Assembly (NCBI RefSeq): GCF_900105995.1
Contig: NZ_LT629785.1
Coordinates: 3,705,590 to 3,769,589 of the forward strand
DNA: 64,000 bases
Source of the DNA: Pseudomonas pohangensis
Lineage (GTDB): Bacteria > Pseudomonadota > Gammaproteobacteria > Pseudomonadales > Pseudomonadaceae
Reading direction: 5' to 3'
Part shown: positions 1 through 8,546 of the stretch, piece after piece
How positions within the stretch are numbered: position 1 is the first letter of the stretch
Layout: every line of letters starts with the position of its first letter
Notes under the pieces: generated by a model
Seen by the model: only the letters and a program-made list of their open reading frames with translations
Told to the model about the DNA's origin: nothing
Database searches by the model: none
Made by a program: the position numbers and the translations under genes

Positions 1-776
1 TGGCCGTAACCAAGCAGAGCCGCTTTGAAAAGCTGAAGAATGCCCGACTGGGCGCGGTGAGTGCCTATGACCAGGCCAGCGAGGACGTGGCGCGTATTCG
101 CCTGTCGCTGACCCAGCGCGAACAGTCGATTGCCGAGCACCCTGCGCGTCTGGCGCAACTCCAGGCCAGACTGGAGGAAGCCGAGCGCGATGCGGCGCGC
201 GGCGAGATAGTGGCGCCTTTCGCTGCACGTATCGGCAAGGTCGAAGTCGCTGCCGGCGACCAGGTTCAGGCCGGGCAAACCTTGCTCCGCCTGTATGCCT
301 CGGATGAGCTGTTCCTGCGTGCACGGGTTCCGGCGATCTATGCCGAGGAACTGCGCACCGCTCTGCAGCGGGGCGAAGAGCTCAAGGCCAGTGCCGATTT
401 CGGTGCCGTGACCATTCATGCTGTGCTCGAACGCATCAGCGGCGAGGCGGATGCGCGTGGGGTCGATGTGCTGCTGCGCATCGAAAATGACACCCATTTG
501 CCAGTCGGCGCTTTCGTCAACGCGGTACTCGAGCGTCCGGCAGCAAACGAGGTGTTTGTCGTGCCATTTTCGGCACTGCATGGTGGCGAGCGAATCTATG
601 CGGTGCGCGACGGGCGGCTGGTCGGCACGCGGGTAACCCGTATCGGCGAACGCCGGGAAGGTGATGAAGTGCGCTTGCTGGTGCGTTCGCCCGAGATAGC
701 ATCAGGCGAGCTGCTGATGACCACCCACTTGCCGAATGCCATCGATGGGCTGGCGGTCGAGGTGCTGGCGCAATGA
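1..776 (+). CDS. RND efflux periplasmic adaptor (membrane fusion protein), 5' end outside window
   Basis: The frame is open from base 3 (AVTKQSRFEKLKNA...) with no stop, so the gene starts upstream of the window and only about 258 C-terminal codons are seen. A helical-hairpin segment is followed by a lipoyl-like half with the typical IVAPFAARIGKVEV and AGDQVQAGQTLLRLY motifs, then a beta-barrel and membrane-proximal domain. Such adaptors link an inner-membrane RND pump to an outer-membrane channel in the periplasm. The stop overlaps the start of the pump gene by 4 bases (ATGA), so the two are translationally coupled. The substrate cannot be told from sequence. The GTG at 57 is an internal codon and not the start. 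Confidence 0.9.
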   Translation, partial: AVTKQSRFEKLKNARLGAVSAYDQASEDVARIRLSLTQREQSIAEHPARLAQLQARLEEAERDAARGEIVAPFAARIGKVEVAAGDQVQAGQTLLRLYASDELFLRARVPAIYAEELRTALQRGEELKASADFGAVTIHAVLERISGEADARGVDVLLRIENDTHLPVGAFVNAVLERPAANEVFVVPFSALHGGERIYAVRDGRLVGTRVTRIGERREGDEVRLLVRSPEIASGELLMTTHLPNAIDGLAVEVLAQ

Positions 777-3700
777 AGGCGCAGGGTATCCTGGCGCAAC
801 TGACCCGGCACAAAGTGGCCGCCAATGTGCTGATGCTGCTGGCTTTCCTGCTCGGCGGCATCGGCCTGCTGCGGATGAACGTGCAGTTTTTCCCGAGTTT
901 CAATCTGGATGTCATCTCGGTACGGGTGCTCTGGAGTGGCGCGCCAGCCGAAGATGTGGAAGCCGGCATCACCCTGCCGCTGGAAGAAAAGCTCAAGACC
1001 GTCGATGGTCTGAAGAAAATGACCTCGACCTCGGCCCAGGGTGTGGCCAGTATCATGCTGGAGCTGCAGGACGGCACCGAGCCCCTGCAGGCGCTGGATC
1101 AGGTGCGCCAGCGGGTCGATGAGTTCCGCAACCTGCCACGCGACGCCGAACCTCCCGAGGTGGCCCGCGTCACCCGTTACGAGCCGATTGCCCGTCTGCT
1201 GGTGCGCGGCAGCAGTGTCGCGGAATTACGCCCGTGGGTGCGGCGTTTCGAAAGTGAACTGCTGGCCGGCGGTATCGACCAGATAACCATCAGCGGCATG
1301 CCGGAAGAGCGAATTGCCATCGAGGTACCTTCTGCCGCCCTGGAGACGCTGGGCATGTCGCTGATCGAGGTGGGTGAGCGGGTCAGCCAGATCGCCCGCG
1401 ATGTGCCGGCAGGGGTTGCCGGCGCACAGGATGCCGCCCGGGAAATCCGCGGCCTGGAGCAGCGGCGTAATGCTCTGGCGTTTGACAATCTGGCGGTGGT
1501 CAGCGATGCCCGCGGACGCATCACTCTGGGAGAAATCGCCAGCATCAGCCGCGAGCCGCGACCGGGCGATCTGGTACTCAGCGAATCCGGCGATGCGGTG
1601 GTCGAGATGGCTTTGCAGCGCACCGAAAGCGGGCACTCGCTGAAGTCGGCCCGCATGCTCGAGGAATGGCTGGCGCGTACGCAGCCGACGCTGCCCTCGT
1701 CGATCAAGCTGGAAGTGTTCGATGAAAGCTGGCAGCTGATCCGTGATCGTATCCAGCTGCTGATCTACAACGGCTTGTCCGGTCTGCTGGTGGTAGTGCT
1801 GGTGCTGTACCTGTTCCTGCCCTCACGCATCGCCTTCTGGGTGACCATGGGTATCCCCACCGCTTTTCTGGCGACCCTCGGGCTGATGTCGATATTCGGT
1901 GGCACCATCAATATGGTCAGCCTGCTGGCGCTGATCATGGCGCTGGGCATCATTGTCGATGATGCCATTGTGGTCAGTGAGGAAACCGCCACCTTGCGCA
2001 GTAACGGTGCTTCGTCTGACGAGGCCGCGCTGGGCGGTGCGCAGCGCATGCTGATGCCGGTGCTGGCGTCCTCGCTGACCACGGTGGCGGCGTTTATCCC
2101 GTTGATGCTGATTGGCGGCACGGTCGGCAACATCATGCGCGATATTCCGTTCGTGATGATCATGGTGATCCTCGCCTCGGTACTCGAATGCTTCATGATT
2201 CTGCCGGCCCACCTCAAGCATGCCATGCGCCCGCGTATGGCTGGCGAGCCTTCGCGCCTGCGGCAAAGGATTGATCAGGCGTTCGACCAGTTTCGCGATG
2301 GCTGGTTTCGGCGCACGGTCACGCTGGCCATCGAATGGCGTGCGGTAACCGTTGCCATCACGTTGACGACCATGATTCTGGCGATCGGTCTGCTGGCGGG
2401 TGGACGGGTCAATTTCTCCTTCTTCCCCACCCCGGAGGGTCAGGTGGTGTATGCCAATGCCACCTTTGTCGCCGGAACCCCGCGGGCCGAGACCGAGCGC
2501 CTGCTGGCGAAGCTGGAAGCGGCATTGTTCGAAACCGAGCGGGAGCTGGGCGGTGGCCTGGTGCAAACCGCGGTTTCCCGGCTGGGCGCGATTGTGATTA
2601 GCGGCACCGGTACGGCCAGTGGCGGTGATCAGCTGGCGTCGGTCATGGTCGAGCTGGTGCCGCCGGATATCCGCAGTGTGCGCAACGAGCAGTTCCTGGC
2701 CACCTGGCGCAGCAAGGTGGCAGCTACTGCCGGGCTGGAGCGGCTGACTTTCAACTCGCGTATCGGTGGCCCGCCGGGTCGTGACCTGAATGTGCGGCTG
2801 ACCGGAGTGGACGCGCAAGTGCTGAAGGCCGCCGCGCTGGAGCTGTCGGAAACCATGCAGGCGATCAATGGCGTGAGCGACACCGAGGACGATATGCCTT
2901 TCGGTCGCGAACAGCTGGTTTATCGCCTGACTCCTGCGGCCGAGGCACTGGGCCTGACCACCGAGAGCCTCGGCCGGCAGCTGCGTGCGGCCTTCGATGG
3001 CTATCTGGCGCAGCTGGTGCAGGTCGAACGTGACGAACTGGAAGTGCGCGTACTGTTGCCACGCGATGAGCGTGAGCGCCTGGATGTGTTCGAACGTCTG
3101 AGCATCAGCCTGCCCGATCGTCAGTTCGTGCCGCTGACCAGCGTTGCCAGCTGGGAGTCGCGCCAGGGCTGGGAGGCATTGCGTCACGCCGATGGCGAGC
3201 TGGCCGTCGAAGTCACCGGCGAGGTCGACGGGGCAAGAACCACGGCCGACCAGATCAAGGCGCAATTGCAGCTTGAAGTGCTGCCGCTACTGGCTGAGAA
3301 GTACGGCGTGCAGTACAGCTTTCAGGGCCGTGCGGCGGACCAGCGCGACTCCATGCAGGATATGCAAAGCGGCATGTTGCTGGGCCTGGGCCTGATCTAC
3401 CTGATTCTGGTCTGGTCGTTTGCCTCCTGGAGCTGGCCGCTGGTAGTGATGTCTGCGATCCCCCTGGGTCTGGCCGGCGCGGTTTTCGGGCACTGGCTGC
3501 TGGGGATGAACCTGACCATGTTCTCGCTGTTTGGTCTGTTCGGCCTGTCGGGCATCGTGGTGAACAACTCGCTGATTCTGGTCAGCCTGTCCAATGAGCT
3601 GCGGATGCAGGGCGCCAATCTGCACGATGCGCTGATTGGCGCTGCCTGTGGTCGCTTGCGCGCAGTGTTGTTGACCTCGCTGACCACCATCGGCGGGCTG

Positions 3701-3895
3701 GCGCCGCTGTTGTTCGAGACCTCCCTGCAGGCGCAGTTCCTGATCCCCATGGCCACCTCGATTGCCTTTGGCCTGGGGGTGTCGGCATTGCTGGTGCTGT
3801 TCTTTGTGCCGGCGCTGCTGTCCTTGCTGGAAAGCTTCAAGCAATGGTCAGCCGCCCTGCTGGGATTGTCGGCGAAGCCCGCAGAGCAGGAGTGA
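773..3895 (+). CDS. RND family efflux pump, inner-membrane permease (AcrB/MMPL type)
   Basis: This 1040-residue protein has the full RND plan. TM1 is at about 14-34, a large periplasmic loop follows, TM2-6 are at about 328-470, a second loop follows, and TM8-12 are at about 860-1020. The membrane segment around residues 380-400 (ALIMALGIIVDDAIVVSEE) carries the paired Asp of the proton relay. It is slightly shorter than AcrB (1049). It is coupled by a 4-base overlap to the adaptor upstream. No outer-membrane factor gene is next to it, so it probably uses a channel encoded elsewhere. The sequence groups with the divergent HAE1-like pumps common in pseudomonads, but drug or metal specificity is not deducible. 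Confidence 0.92.
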   Translation: MKAQGILAQLTRHKVAANVLMLLAFLLGGIGLLRMNVQFFPSFNLDVISVRVLWSGAPAEDVEAGITLPLEEKLKTVDGLKKMTSTSAQGVASIMLELQDGTEPLQALDQVRQRVDEFRNLPRDAEPPEVARVTRYEPIARLLVRGSSVAELRPWVRRFESELLAGGIDQITISGMPEERIAIEVPSAALETLGMSLIEVGERVSQIARDVPAGVAGAQDAAREIRGLEQRRNALAFDNLAVVSDARGRITLGEIASISREPRPGDLVLSESGDAVVEMALQRTESGHSLKSARMLEEWLARTQPTLPSSIKLEVFDESWQLIRDRIQLLIYNGLSGLLVVVLVLYLFLPSRIAFWVTMGIPTAFLATLGLMSIFGGTINMVSLLALIMALGIIVDDAIVVSEETATLRSNGASSDEAALGGAQRMLMPVLASSLTTVAAFIPLMLIGGTVGNIMRDIPFVMIMVILASVLECFMILPAHLKHAMRPRMAGEPSRLRQRIDQAFDQFRDGWFRRTVTLAIEWRAVTVAITLTTMILAIGLLAGGRVNFSFFPTPEGQVVYANATFVAGTPRAETERLLAKLEAALFETERELGGGLVQTAVSRLGAIVISGTGTASGGDQLASVMVELVPPDIRSVRNEQFLATWRSKVAATAGLERLTFNSRIGGPPGRDLNVRLTGVDAQVLKAAALELSETMQAINGVSDTEDDMPFGREQLVYRLTPAAEALGLTTESLGRQLRAAFDGYLAQLVQVERDELEVRVLLPRDERERLDVFERLSISLPDRQFVPLTSVASWESRQGWEALRHADGELAVEVTGEVDGARTTADQIKAQLQLEVLPLLAEKYGVQYSFQGRAADQRDSMQDMQSGMLLGLGLIYLILVWSFASWSWPLVVMSAIPLGLAGAVFGHWLLGMNLTMFSLFGLFGLSGIVVNNSLILVSLSNELRMQGANLHDALIGAACGRLRAVLLTSLTTIGGLAPLLFETSLQAQFLIPMATSIAFGLGVSALLVLFFVPALLSLLESFKQWSAALLGLSAKPAEQE

Positions 3896-3923
3896 TGAGC
3901 ACACCGCGCCGGCAACAACAGCC

Positions 3924-5426
3924 TCAGTCGGGCTGTGTGCTGCCTGGCCGGTACTGCAGGGCTTCGGCCAGATGGCCGCGTTGAATGCTCGCGACACCTT
4001 CCAGATCGGCCAGCGTGCGTGACACCTTGAGGATCCGGTGCGCGGCGCGCAGCGACAGCCCCATGCGCTCGCAGGCGTTTTCCAGCCAGAGCTGATCGCT
4101 GCTGCCCAGCAAACAATGCTGGCGCAGGCCATCGAGATCGAGAAAGGCATTGGCACAGCCTTGCCGGCTGTATTGCCGCTGGCGCGCTGCGGCCACCCTG
4201 GCGGCACCCCGTGTGCTGCTGTCGAGTGCGTCAGGCTGGTGGTTCAGGGTGGTGGTTTCACGGGCAACCGTCAGGTGCAGGTCGATGCGGTCGAGCAAAG
4301 GTCCGGACAGCTTGCTGCGGTAACGCTGGATCTGCTCGGTGGTGCAGCGGCAGCGGCCACCGGGGTCGCCCAGATACCCGCAGGGACAGGGATTCATCGC
4401 GGCGACCAGCTGGAAGCGCGCCGGGAAACGCACCTTGTCATGGGCGCGGGCGATGACGATCTGGCCGCTTTCCAGCGGTTCGCGCAGCACTTCCAGCACC
4501 TTGCGGTCGAATTCGGGCAATTCGTCGAGAAACAGCACCCCCATATGGGCCAGCGTTATTTCGCCAGGCCGTGGTTTGCTGCCGCCGCCAACCAGTGCCG
4601 GGCCGGAAGCGCTGTGGTGCGGTTGCCTGAAGGGCCGCTGCGGCCAGCGATCGAGCGGGATGTTGCTGGCCAGTGAGTGAATGGCCGCCACTTCGAGCGC
4701 TTCCTGCTCTTCCAGCGGTGGCAACAGTCCCGGCAGGCGACTGGCCAGCAGGGTCTTGCCGGTGCCGGGCGGGCCGCTGAGCAGCAGGTTGTGGGCGCCG
4801 GCGGCGGCAATCAGCAACGCGCGCTTGGCCGCCTGCTGGCCCTGCACATCTGCCAGATCGGGATAGGGCTCGCTTAGCCGGGTCAGACCCTGCGGCTGAT
4901 AGGGCTGGATCGGCGCAGTACCTGCGCAGTGCGCCGCCAGCTGCAGCAGGTGTTCGACGGCCAGAACCTGCAAGCCGGAAGCCAGACAGGCCTCTTCGGC
5001 ATTTTCCTTCGGCACTACCAGGGTGCGTCCGCAGGTGCGCGCGGCCAATGCGGCAGCCAGTACGCCCTGCACCGGGCGGACTGTGCCGGACAGGGCCAGT
5101 TCACCGAGGCATTCGAGCGACTCAAGACTGCTTGCCGGAAGCTGTCCGCTGGCGGCGAGAATGCCCAGGGCTATGGCCAGATCGAAGCGGCCACCATCCT
5201 TGGGCAGGTCGGCCGGGGCCAGATTGAGGGTGATACGGCGAGCGGGGAATTCGAAGCCGCAATTGAGGATCGCACTGCGCACGCGGTCCTTGCTTTCCTT
5301 GACTGCGGTTTCCGGCAAGCCGACCAGCGTCAGCGCGGGCAGGCCGTTGGCCAGATGCGCCTCGACGGTCACGGACGGTGCTTCCACGCCCACCAGGGCG
5401 CGGCTGTTGACGATGGCCAGGGACAT
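3924..5426 (-). CDS. comM: ComM/YifB-family AAA+ ATPase (Mg-chelatase-like)
   Basis: The protein has 500 residues starting at ATG 5426, which has AAGGAG five bases upstream. An in-frame GTG at 5432 is less well placed. The N-terminal domain (about 1-170) has the Lon-protease-like fold of this family (MSLAIVNSRALVGVEAP). The AAA+ Mg-chelatase core follows, with Walker A GPPGTGKT near 217 and Walker B LFLDELPEF, and a C-terminal Mg_chelatase_C region. ComM is a hexameric helicase that promotes branch migration during natural transformation; this role is from studied homologues. It faces the RND operon and lies upstream of ubiK's 3' side on the same strand, the order known from pseudomonads. Confidence 0.93.
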   Translation of the reverse strand: MSLAIVNSRALVGVEAPSVTVEAHLANGLPALTLVGLPETAVKESKDRVRSAILNCGFEFPARRITLNLAPADLPKDGGRFDLAIALGILAASGQLPASSLESLECLGELALSGTVRPVQGVLAAALAARTCGRTLVVPKENAEEACLASGLQVLAVEHLLQLAAHCAGTAPIQPYQPQGLTRLSEPYPDLADVQGQQAAKRALLIAAAGAHNLLLSGPPGTGKTLLASRLPGLLPPLEEQEALEVAAIHSLASNIPLDRWPQRPFRQPHHSASGPALVGGGSKPRPGEITLAHMGVLFLDELPEFDRKVLEVLREPLESGQIVIARAHDKVRFPARFQLVAAMNPCPCGYLGDPGGRCRCTTEQIQRYRSKLSGPLLDRIDLHLTVARETTTLNHQPDALDSSTRGAARVAAARQRQYSRQGCANAFLDLDGLRQHCLLGSSDQLWLENACERMGLSLRAAHRILKVSRTLADLEGVASIQRGHLAEALQYRPGSTQPD

Positions 5427-5459
5427 GATCACTCCTTGATCGGTCCCGCCCGCAGGAAA

Positions 5460-5720
5460 CTAACTGGCGGGCGGATTAAGCCGGGCTTCCAGCTCGGCAA
5501 CTTTGGCTTCGAGACTCTCCAGGCGGCTGCGGGTGCGCGCCAGCACGATCATCTGGCTGTCGAACTCATCCCGGCTGACCAGATCCAGCTTGCTGAACGC
5601 GCTTTGCAGCAGGGCTTTGAGTTGTGCCTCGATTTCGGCGTGCGGTAATGGCGTCTCGCCGTTGAACAGGCGTGAGGCGTGACCAGCCAGGGAGTCGAGC
5701 AGGGCTTTGGGCGGCAGCAT
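5460..5720 (-). CDS. ubiK: UbiK-like ubiquinone biosynthesis accessory factor (BMFP/YqiC family)
   Basis: This 86-residue protein has an N-terminal amphipathic part (residues 1-40) and a C-terminal coiled coil (about 55-82, LARTRSRLESLEAKVAELEARL). That is the length and layout of the BMFP/YqiC family. UbiK assists the aerobic ubiquinone complex by binding lipids and UbiJ; this role is from homologues. It is encoded just upstream of comM on the same strand, with 33 bases between them. It pairs functionally with the oxygen-independent ubiUVT genes at 23-25 kb. Confidence 0.88.
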   Translation of the reverse strand: MLPPKALLDSLAGHASRLFNGETPLPHAEIEAQLKALLQSAFSKLDLVSRDEFDSQMIVLARTRSRLESLEAKVAELEARLNPPAS

Positions 5721-5801
5721 GATGGGGGTTCCTTCGCGGTGAACGCCGGCAGTTTAGCATGCAGCCGCAGACGCTGTGGCTGCGAAGAGCTCCGGCACTT
5801 T

Positions 5802-5841
5802 TGCGCAATAAAGGTGCGCAATGAAGCACCAGAATGGTGCG
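5802..5841 (+). promoter_or_regulatory. Tandem NtrC-binding sites upstream of glnK
   Basis: The second site, 5826-5840, is a perfect inverted repeat GCACCA-GAA-TGGTGC, matching the NtrC pattern GCACYA-N3-TGGTGC. The first, 5802-5818, is weaker (TGCGCAA-TAA-AGGTGCG). Their centres are 23 bases apart, about two helical turns. They lie roughly 110-135 bases upstream of the predicted start of transcription, the usual place for enhancers acting on sigma-54 holoenzyme. Confidence 0.8.
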
Positions 5842-5916
5842 CAGGATATTGCCCAAAGGTGTGCGGAGCCATCTTGGTCTGAAACTATGATATTGAAAAA
5901 TAACGATTTATTAAAG

Positions 5917-5934
5917 TTGGCAAGCTATCTGCAA
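5917..5934 (+). promoter_or_regulatory. Sigma-54 (RpoN) promoter of glnK-amtB
   Basis: TTGGCAAGCTATCTGCAA has the invariant GG at 5919-5920 and GC at 5931-5932, with exactly ten bases between them as sigma-54 requires. Transcription would start near 5944. With the NtrC-type sites upstream, this makes glnK-amtB a nitrogen-limitation operon. Confidence 0.85.
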
Positions 5935-6127
5935 TGTTTCCGTCGACGCATGCACAGAGGCAGTTCAAGTGCATCAGAGCTGAAAGTTGATGCCTCCCTT
6001 GGAGAGGTTCAAGCCAGCAGTAGCCGGATCAGCTTGGTCCGGACAGTTACAAAAGACGGATACAGCGCATAGACTTGTTGCGGGTTTGTTACCTGGGGCA
6101 AGTCCACCAAAAACGGGAGAGAGCTAC

Positions 6128-6466
6128 ATGAAGTTAGTCACTGCGATTATCAAGCCGTTCAAACTGGATGACGTACGCGAGTCGTTGTCCGAGATCGGTG
6201 TGCAGGGCATTACCGTTACCGAGGTCAAGGGATTTGGTCGGCAGAAAGGCCACACCGAGCTGTATCGCGGTGCGGAATATGTTGTCGACTTCCTGCCAAA
6301 AGTGAAGATCGATGTGGCGATAGCCGATGATCAGCTGGATGCGGTCATCGAGGCGATCACCAAGGCAGCCAACACCGGCAAGATCGGTGACGGCAAGATC
6401 TTTGTGGTCAATCTGGAACAGGCCATCCGTATTCGTACCGGCGAAACCGGTACCGACGCGGTTTAA
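6128..6466 (+). CDS. glnK: Nitrogen regulatory protein P-II (GlnK)
   Basis: The protein has 112 residues, the standard PII length. The T-loop carries Tyr51 (GAEYVVDF), the uridylylation site, and the B-loop TGKIGDGKIFV binds ATP and 2-oxoglutarate. PII proteins report nitrogen and carbon state; GlnK docks on AmtB to close the ammonium channel and acts through GlnD and NtrB. The chosen ATG at 6128 follows GGGAGAG. A longer in-frame extension upstream has no PII sequence. amtB follows 34 bases after the stop. Confidence 0.96.
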   Translation: MKLVTAIIKPFKLDDVRESLSEIGVQGITVTEVKGFGRQKGHTELYRGAEYVVDFLPKVKIDVAIADDQLDAVIEAITKAANTGKIGDGKIFVVNLEQAIRIRTGETGTDAV

Positions 6467-6500
6467 CCCCCAAACCCCCTAAAGCCCCAGGAGAAACACC

Positions 6501-7823
6501 ATGACTCTGCGCAAAATCGCAGGGCTAGGAGCCCTTTTGTCTTTCGTAATCCCAGGCATGGCCCTGGCTGACGAGGCTGCTCCGGTCCTCAACACGGGCG
6601 ACACCGCCTGGATGCTGGTCGCTTCACTACTTGTTCTATTCATGACCATTCCCGGTCTGGCACTGTTCTACGGCGGCATGGTGCGTTCGAAGAACCTGCT
6701 GTCGGTGCTGATGCAGTGCTTCGCGATTACCTGTCTGATCAGCATTTTGTGGGTGATCTACGGCTACAGCATTGCTTTCGATACCACCGGTATGGAAGCC
6801 GGAGTAACCAACTTCAGCTCCTTCATCGGCGGCCTCGACAAGGTTTTCCTCAGCGGTCTGACCGTTGACAGCCTGACCGCACTGGTCCCGGAAAGCGTGT
6901 TCGTGGTGTTCCAGATGACCTTCGCCATCATCACTCCGGCGCTGATCGTCGGTGCCTTCGCCGAGCGCATGAAGTTCTCCGCGATGCTGATCTTCATGGC
7001 CGTGTGGTTCACCCTGGTCTATGCACCGATTGCCCACATGGTCTGGGCCGGTGACGGTGGCTTGCTGTGGGACTGGGGCGTACTGGACTTTGCCGGTGGC
7101 ACCGTGGTGCACATCAACGCCGGTATCGCGGGTCTGGTTGCCTGTCTGGTACTGGGCAAGCGCAAGGGCTTCCCGACCACCCCGATGGCACCGCATAACC
7201 TCGGTTATACCCTGGTGGGTGCGGCCATGCTCTGGGTCGGCTGGTTCGGTTTCAACGCCGGTTCTGCCCTGGCGGCTAACGGTACTGCGGGTATGGCCAT
7301 GCTGGTAACCCAGATCGCCACTGCTGCTGCTGCGCTGGGCTGGATGGGCGCCGAGTGGCTGACCCATGGCAAGCCAAGTGCACTGGGTATTGCTTCGGGT
7401 GTTGTCGCAGGTCTGGTGGCGATTACCCCGGCAGCCGGTACGGCCGGCCCGATGGGTGCGATCGTGATCGGTCTGGCCTCCGGCGTCATCTGCTTCTTCT
7501 GTGCCACCAGCATGAAGCGCAAGCTCGGCTATGACGACTCGCTGGATGCCTTCGGGGTGCATGGTGTTGGCGGTATCGTTGGTGCCTTGCTCACCGGTGT
7601 GTTTGCAGCACCGGCCCTGGGCGGCTTTGGTGAAGTGACCGATATCGGCAGCCAGCTGTTCATCCAGTTCAAGGGTGTGGCCTTTACCGTGATCTACACC
7701 GGTGTGATTACCTTCGTGATCCTCAAGGTGCTGGACATGCTGATGGGTCTGCGGGTTACCGAGGAAGACGAATCAGTCGGCCTGGACCTGTCCCTGCACA
7801 ACGAGCGTGGCTACAACATGTAA
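6501..7823 (+). CDS. amtB: Ammonium transporter AmtB
   Basis: The 440-residue protein has a cleavable signal peptide (to about residue 23, GMALADEA) and eleven predicted membrane helices. The family motif PGLALFYGGMVRSKN is near residues 50-65 and a DDSLDAFGVHGVGGIVGA block is near 340-357. The trimeric channel carries ammonium/ammonia across the inner membrane and is closed by GlnK. The start follows AGGAG. It is co-transcribed with glnK from the sigma-54 promoter, and a strong hairpin terminator lies 39 bases after the stop. Confidence 0.96.
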   Translation: MTLRKIAGLGALLSFVIPGMALADEAAPVLNTGDTAWMLVASLLVLFMTIPGLALFYGGMVRSKNLLSVLMQCFAITCLISILWVIYGYSIAFDTTGMEAGVTNFSSFIGGLDKVFLSGLTVDSLTALVPESVFVVFQMTFAIITPALIVGAFAERMKFSAMLIFMAVWFTLVYAPIAHMVWAGDGGLLWDWGVLDFAGGTVVHINAGIAGLVACLVLGKRKGFPTTPMAPHNLGYTLVGAAMLWVGWFGFNAGSALAANGTAGMAMLVTQIATAAAALGWMGAEWLTHGKPSALGIASGVVAGLVAITPAAGTAGPMGAIVIGLASGVICFFCATSMKRKLGYDDSLDAFGVHGVGGIVGALLTGVFAAPALGGFGEVTDIGSQLFIQFKGVAFTVIYTGVITFVILKVLDMLMGLRVTEEDESVGLDLSLHNERGYNM

Positions 7824-7861
7824 GGCTTTATCCGGGTCCGGTTTACCCCGGACTCGCTTGA

Positions 7862-7894
7862 AAAGGGCACCTTCGGGTGCCCTTTGTTTTTTTT
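7862..7894 (+). terminator. Rho-independent terminator after amtB
   Basis: A ten-pair stem (AAAGGGCACC / GGTGCCCTTT) with a TTCG tetraloop at 7872-7875 is followed by a T-rich run to 7894. Confidence 0.92.
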
Positions 7895-8009
7895 GGCGGC
7901 GCGCTAGAATGTGCGCCTGTCGCGATGAAGCAAAAATAACCTTGGTGTCGCCCTTGGCCGGCTTGCTTGCCGGTTATCGAGCAGAACCCCGGAATTTCTC
8001 CCGGTTGCA

Positions 8010-8038
8010 TTCACTAGGCTGTGCGACTGAGCTATAAA
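8010..8038 (+). promoter_or_regulatory. Probable sigma-70-type promoter of sutA
   Basis: TTCACT (8010-8015), a 17-base spacer and TATAAA (8033-8038) lie about 33 bases before the sutA start codon. Transcription would begin near 8045, leaving a short leader with a GAGGT ribosome site. Confidence 0.5.
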
Positions 8039-8070
8039 TAAACCGCTGTGGCAAGTTTTGAGGTAGAAAC

Positions 8071-8415
8071 ATGAGTGACGAAGAGCTCGAGCAGGACGAC
8101 ATCGAAAGTGTGGATGAGGATGATGGCGATGATCTGCCCGCCGATGACAGCGATGTAGATGCCGAAGATGACGATGACGAGGATGACAGCGACATCGCCG
8201 AGGCCGCTCCCAGAAGCAAAGGCAAGGCCAAGACCAAGGCGGTCACCGAAGAGGACATGCCTTCATTTGAAGCCAAACAGTCCGAACGTGATGCATTAGC
8301 CAAGGCGATGGAAGAGTTCCTTGCGCGTGGTGGCAAGGTGCAGGAAATCGATGCCAATGTGGTCGCTGATCCGCCCAAGAAGCCCGACAGCAAATATGGC
8401 AGCCGGCCTATCTGA
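8071..8415 (+). CDS. sutA: SutA, RNA polymerase-binding regulator of slow growth
   Basis: This 114-residue protein has a very acidic, Asp/Glu-rich and surely disordered N-terminal half (to about 48). A conserved central helix follows (FEAKQSERDALAKAMEEFL, about 68-86), then the tail KVQEIDANVVADPPKKPDSKYGSRPI that typifies SutA. In Pseudomonas aeruginosa SutA binds the RNA polymerase beta subunit and favours rRNA and housekeeping transcription when cells barely grow. The location after glnK-amtB agrees with pseudomonad order. The acidic N-terminus differs freely between species. Confidence 0.85.
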   Translation: MSDEELEQDDIESVDEDDGDDLPADDSDVDAEDDDDEDDSDIAEAAPRSKGKAKTKAVTEEDMPSFEAKQSERDALAKAMEEFLARGGKVQEIDANVVADPPKKPDSKYGSRPI

Positions 8416-8427
8416 GCCCTGACCAAT

Positions 8428-8457
8428 AAAAAACCCGCCGATCAAGGCGGGTTTTTT
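8428..8457 (+). terminator. Rho-independent terminator after sutA (bidirectional)
   Basis: The twelve-pair stem AAAAAACCCGCC / GGCGGGTTTTTT has a six-base loop and ends in a T run. The A run on the other side could also stop transcripts on the minus strand from the HAD gene. Confidence 0.92.
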
Positions 8458-8546
8458 ATTGCCTGAGCGGGCGATCAATACGTGGCCGAAAACTAGCAGG
8501 CCAGAGCAGGTGCTGATTCAGGCCCGGTCTCGTGAGTCAGCGAAAC

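Larger units (their letters stand above)
5721..6127. other. 407-base divergent control region ubiK / glnK
   Basis: No gene is seen here. The region holds two NtrC-type inverted repeats (5802-5818 and 5825-5841) and a sigma-54 promoter (5917-5934) for glnK. It leaves a leader of about 184 bases before the glnK start. AT-rich sequence between the activator sites and the promoter (5886-5916) would help bending. Confidence 0.7.

Noticed and set aside
1823..3265. 480-codon minus-strand frame inside the RND pump gene
   Set aside because: Antisense shadow of a conserved RND sequence; composition is typical of such shadows.
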